Both the position numbers and the translations under genes were made by a program. A stretch of DNA of 64,000 nt from FEB-10 sp963710645 (GTDB lineage Bacteria > Acidobacteriota > Thermoanaerobaculia > Thermoanaerobaculales > Sulfomarinibacteraceae), in assembly GCA_963710645.1 (NCBI GenBank), contig CAVQBD010000003.1:368005-432004 (forward strand). The letters run 5' to 3'. The notes below the pieces were generated by a model that saw only the letters and a list, made by a program, of their open reading frames with translations, was not told the origin of the DNA and made no database searches. Below, piece after piece: positions 62,277 through 64,000 of this stretch. The stretch's first letter is position 1, and every line of letters begins with the position of its first letter.

Positions 62277-63926
62277 ATGCGCGCCACGTCGCACTGCGCA
62301 AACCACCCGTCCCGCGAGGCCCACATCCGTTGCAGCTCCTGCAACAAATGGATGTGCGAACGTTGCGTCCAGGAACACGCAGAACGCGCCTATTGCTCGG
62401 CCAAATGTCGATGGACGGCCACCTTCAAGAACTCCTTGGCATACCTTCAGAGCTTGGCTGGGCGTTCCATCGATCCCGCCTGGTCCATCGCCATCGTGAC
62501 CGCCGCGTGTTTGCTGGTCACCGCCGGAGTCTCGCTACTGGTGGTTGAACTGCTGGATGTGTGGTCGGCCGCAGACATGGGCATCGTCGAGGTCGCTGTT
62601 CCGTTTACTCCACCCGCGGTGACCGGGACAATCGTCCACGACGGAGAGCGTTGGCGGCTGGAGGTGGAGGGGAAACCCGGCAGCGGTGTCCTGGTGCTGG
62701 TTGAGGACCGGCCACCCCTGGAGATCACCCTGGACCGCCGCGGTCGGGCTGTCGTGGATGGAACCGACCTTCCGGCCGGTGCATCGTCCATCCGACTCGC
62801 GGCCCTACCCGAACGCCAGACGACCGTCATCCCTCCCACCGCGACTCCAAGTCCCACCCGCACCAGCACCCGTACCAATACCAACACCAGCACCAAAACC
62901 GCCCCCCCCACGATGACCTCAACAGACACGCCTTCGCCGACCTCGACCGCGACACCTACCCCAACCAAGCGAGCCACCGCCACCGGGACATCGACATCCG
63001 CCTCTCCTGCCCCGATGAGAGCCACCGCTCCTGCCACGGCGACTCCCAGAATGACCGCGACGAAAACACCAACGCCCACGGTTCCCATCATCCCGAGTCC
63101 CGCTTCAGCGACTCCAGCCAGACCGGAGGTCCGAGCAACCCCGACCGGATCCGTGATTCAGAAAGCCCCCCCTGTCCTCCACCTGGTCACCGACGCCGGA
63201 CCGAGGCTGGCGCTGACCTTTGACGGAGCTTCGTCCTCCAAAGGAACCGCCGAACTCCTCGACCTGCTGAACCAACTCGACCTCAAGGTGACGATCTTCG
63301 TCACCGGACAGTTCATCGACCTCTACCCCGGGTTGGTCCGCAGCGCGCTGCTGGCGGGCCACGAAATCGGCAACCACACCAACACCCACCCCCACCTCAC
63401 CAGTTACGCGACCAACCGCCGACACGACCTCCTTCCAAATGTCGACAGGGGGTGGTTCCTCAATCAGCTGCGGCGCACCGAGGAAGCCTTCCGGCGCGCC
63501 ACCGGCCGGCCCATGGCACCGCTGTGGAGGGCGCCGTTCGGCGAGGAGAATGATCAACTCCGGGGATGGGCCATGGAGCTCGGATACCTCCACATCCGCT
63601 GGAGTTCTCTCCAGGGCAAATCGCTTGACAGCCTCGACTGGGTGGAGGACGAACACTCTTCCATGTATTTCGACTCCTCCCGGCTGGTGGATCGACTGCT
63701 CGCCTTTCCGGAGCTCGAAGGAGGGATCGTTCTCATGCACCTTTCCACAAAACGCCGGGTTCCGCCCTGGTCTGAACTTCCCAGGTTCACGCGCGGTGTG
63801 GAGAGCCGAGGCATCGAAGTCGGATCGGTGACCAGTCTCCTCGAACACTCGAATCAATGGCGACCCTGGTTGGAACGCGCCAGCGCCCGTCACACCGAGG
63901 TCTTCGGGGATCCGGACGACCCCTGA
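62277..63926 (+). CDS. zinc-finger/polysaccharide-deacetylase fusion protein
   Basis: This 549-residue protein starts with a B-box-like zinc finger (Cys7, His10, Cys19, Cys22, Cys27, Cys30, His34, Cys40, Cys44). A membrane helix (about 68-92), a small beta domain (about 100-180) and a Thr/Pro-rich linker (about 183-292) follow. The NodB domain comes last: TFDGASS (314-320), with the catalytic base Asp316 kept but the metal-binding Asp replaced by Gly, then His362, His367 and His371. NodB enzymes deacetylate peptidoglycan, chitin or exopolysaccharide. The domain order suggests a cytoplasmic finger and a periplasmic enzyme. An ATG 21 codons upstream is an alternative start. Confidence 0.82.
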   Translation: MRATSHCANHPSREAHIRCSSCNKWMCERCVQEHAERAYCSAKCRWTATFKNSLAYLQSLAGRSIDPAWSIAIVTAACLLVTAGVSLLVVELLDVWSAADMGIVEVAVPFTPPAVTGTIVHDGERWRLEVEGKPGSGVLVLVEDRPPLEITLDRRGRAVVDGTDLPAGASSIRLAALPERQTTVIPPTATPSPTRTSTRTNTNTSTKTAPPTMTSTDTPSPTSTATPTPTKRATATGTSTSASPAPMRATAPATATPRMTATKTPTPTVPIIPSPASATPARPEVRATPTGSVIQKAPPVLHLVTDAGPRLALTFDGASSSKGTAELLDLLNQLDLKVTIFVTGQFIDLYPGLVRSALLAGHEIGNHTNTHPHLTSYATNRRHDLLPNVDRGWFLNQLRRTEEAFRRATGRPMAPLWRAPFGEENDQLRGWAMELGYLHIRWSSLQGKSLDSLDWVEDEHSSMYFDSSRLVDRLLAFPELEGGIVLMHLSTKRRVPPWSELPRFTRGVESRGIEVGSVTSLLEHSNQWRPWLERASARHTEVFGDPDDP

Positions 63927-63947
63927 TCCTATTTCCATGAATCGGGG

Positions 63948-63983
63948 AGTTTCGGGTCGAATTTTGAATTTCGATTTCTCGGA
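63948..63983. repeat. heptamer tract at the window edge
   Basis: Units GTTTCGG, GTCGAAT, TTTGAAT and TTCGATT-like run in 7-base phase just after the deacetylase-fusion gene. The partner arm, if any, is beyond the window. Confidence 0.6.
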
Positions 63984-64000
63984 TTACCCGGCGACTCCGA

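Overview
The window is a high-GC bacterial chromosome segment with 49 protein genes that I can support and no rRNA, tRNA, CRISPR array, phage or transposase gene that I could see. The most likely host is an acidobacterium, possibly of the Thermoanaerobaculia type. This rests on a complete alternative complex III (Act) operon, abundant lipoprotein and Tat signals, a DUF6600-type protein, a DUF362/DUF6599-like pair, and a secreted propeller protein ending in an acidobacterial-style tail. That assignment is an inference from gene content, not a phylogeny.

Layout. 1-2.6 kb: two overlapping citrate-synthase paralogues whose substitutions look complementary. 2.6-4.3 kb: an FxsA-like membrane protein and a conserved hypothetical. 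4.5-9.2 kb: exported proteins (BNR propeller, phospholipase-D-type enzyme, two unknowns). 9.3-13.2 kb: a Yip1-like protein with a MacAB-type efflux operon (adaptor, ATPase, permease). 13.3-21.3 kb (minus strand): the respiratory operon actA-B-C-D-E-F plus a 93-residue membrane protein. 21.4-26.1 kb: threonine aldolase, an unknown membrane protein, glycogen synthase and a trans-sulfuration enzyme. 26.1-32.5 kb: envelope-related genes (DUF362, DUF6599-like lipoprotein, SGNH hydrolase, sulfatase-fold lipoprotein, small acidic lipoprotein). 32.5-33.8 kb: a 1.3 kb gene-free, repeat-rich island. 33.8-42.7 kb: a bisphosphate nucleotidase, purF, an exported protein-isoaspartate methyltransferase divergent from a Tat-exported glycosylasparaginase homologue, and exported or regulatory unknowns. 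42.8-50.5 kb: OPT transporter, LOG-family protein, OmpA-like lipoprotein, a MauE-like redox protein, the fused folate enzyme FTCD, and gmd. 50.6-54.9 kb: secA-guaB. 55.4-63.9 kb: an M23 peptidase, a Lon-family protease, an RND exporter coupled to pgsA, and a zinc-finger/polysaccharide-deacetylase fusion.

Genes within operons are tightly packed, with many 4-base GTGA, ATGA or TGATG overlaps. Gaps between transcription units are often filled by one recurrent kind of element: tracts of 7-base units whose sequence differs from copy to copy but whose 7-base period is kept. Many occur as inverted pairs around a C-rich box of the CCCACCC type. They resemble in architecture the heptanucleotide STRR repeats of filamentous cyanobacteria. 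A separate 165-bp repeat occurs twice at about 83% identity, both times at a convergent gene junction. Together with the paired citrate synthases and the isoaspartate-handling exported pair, these are the observations most worth following up.
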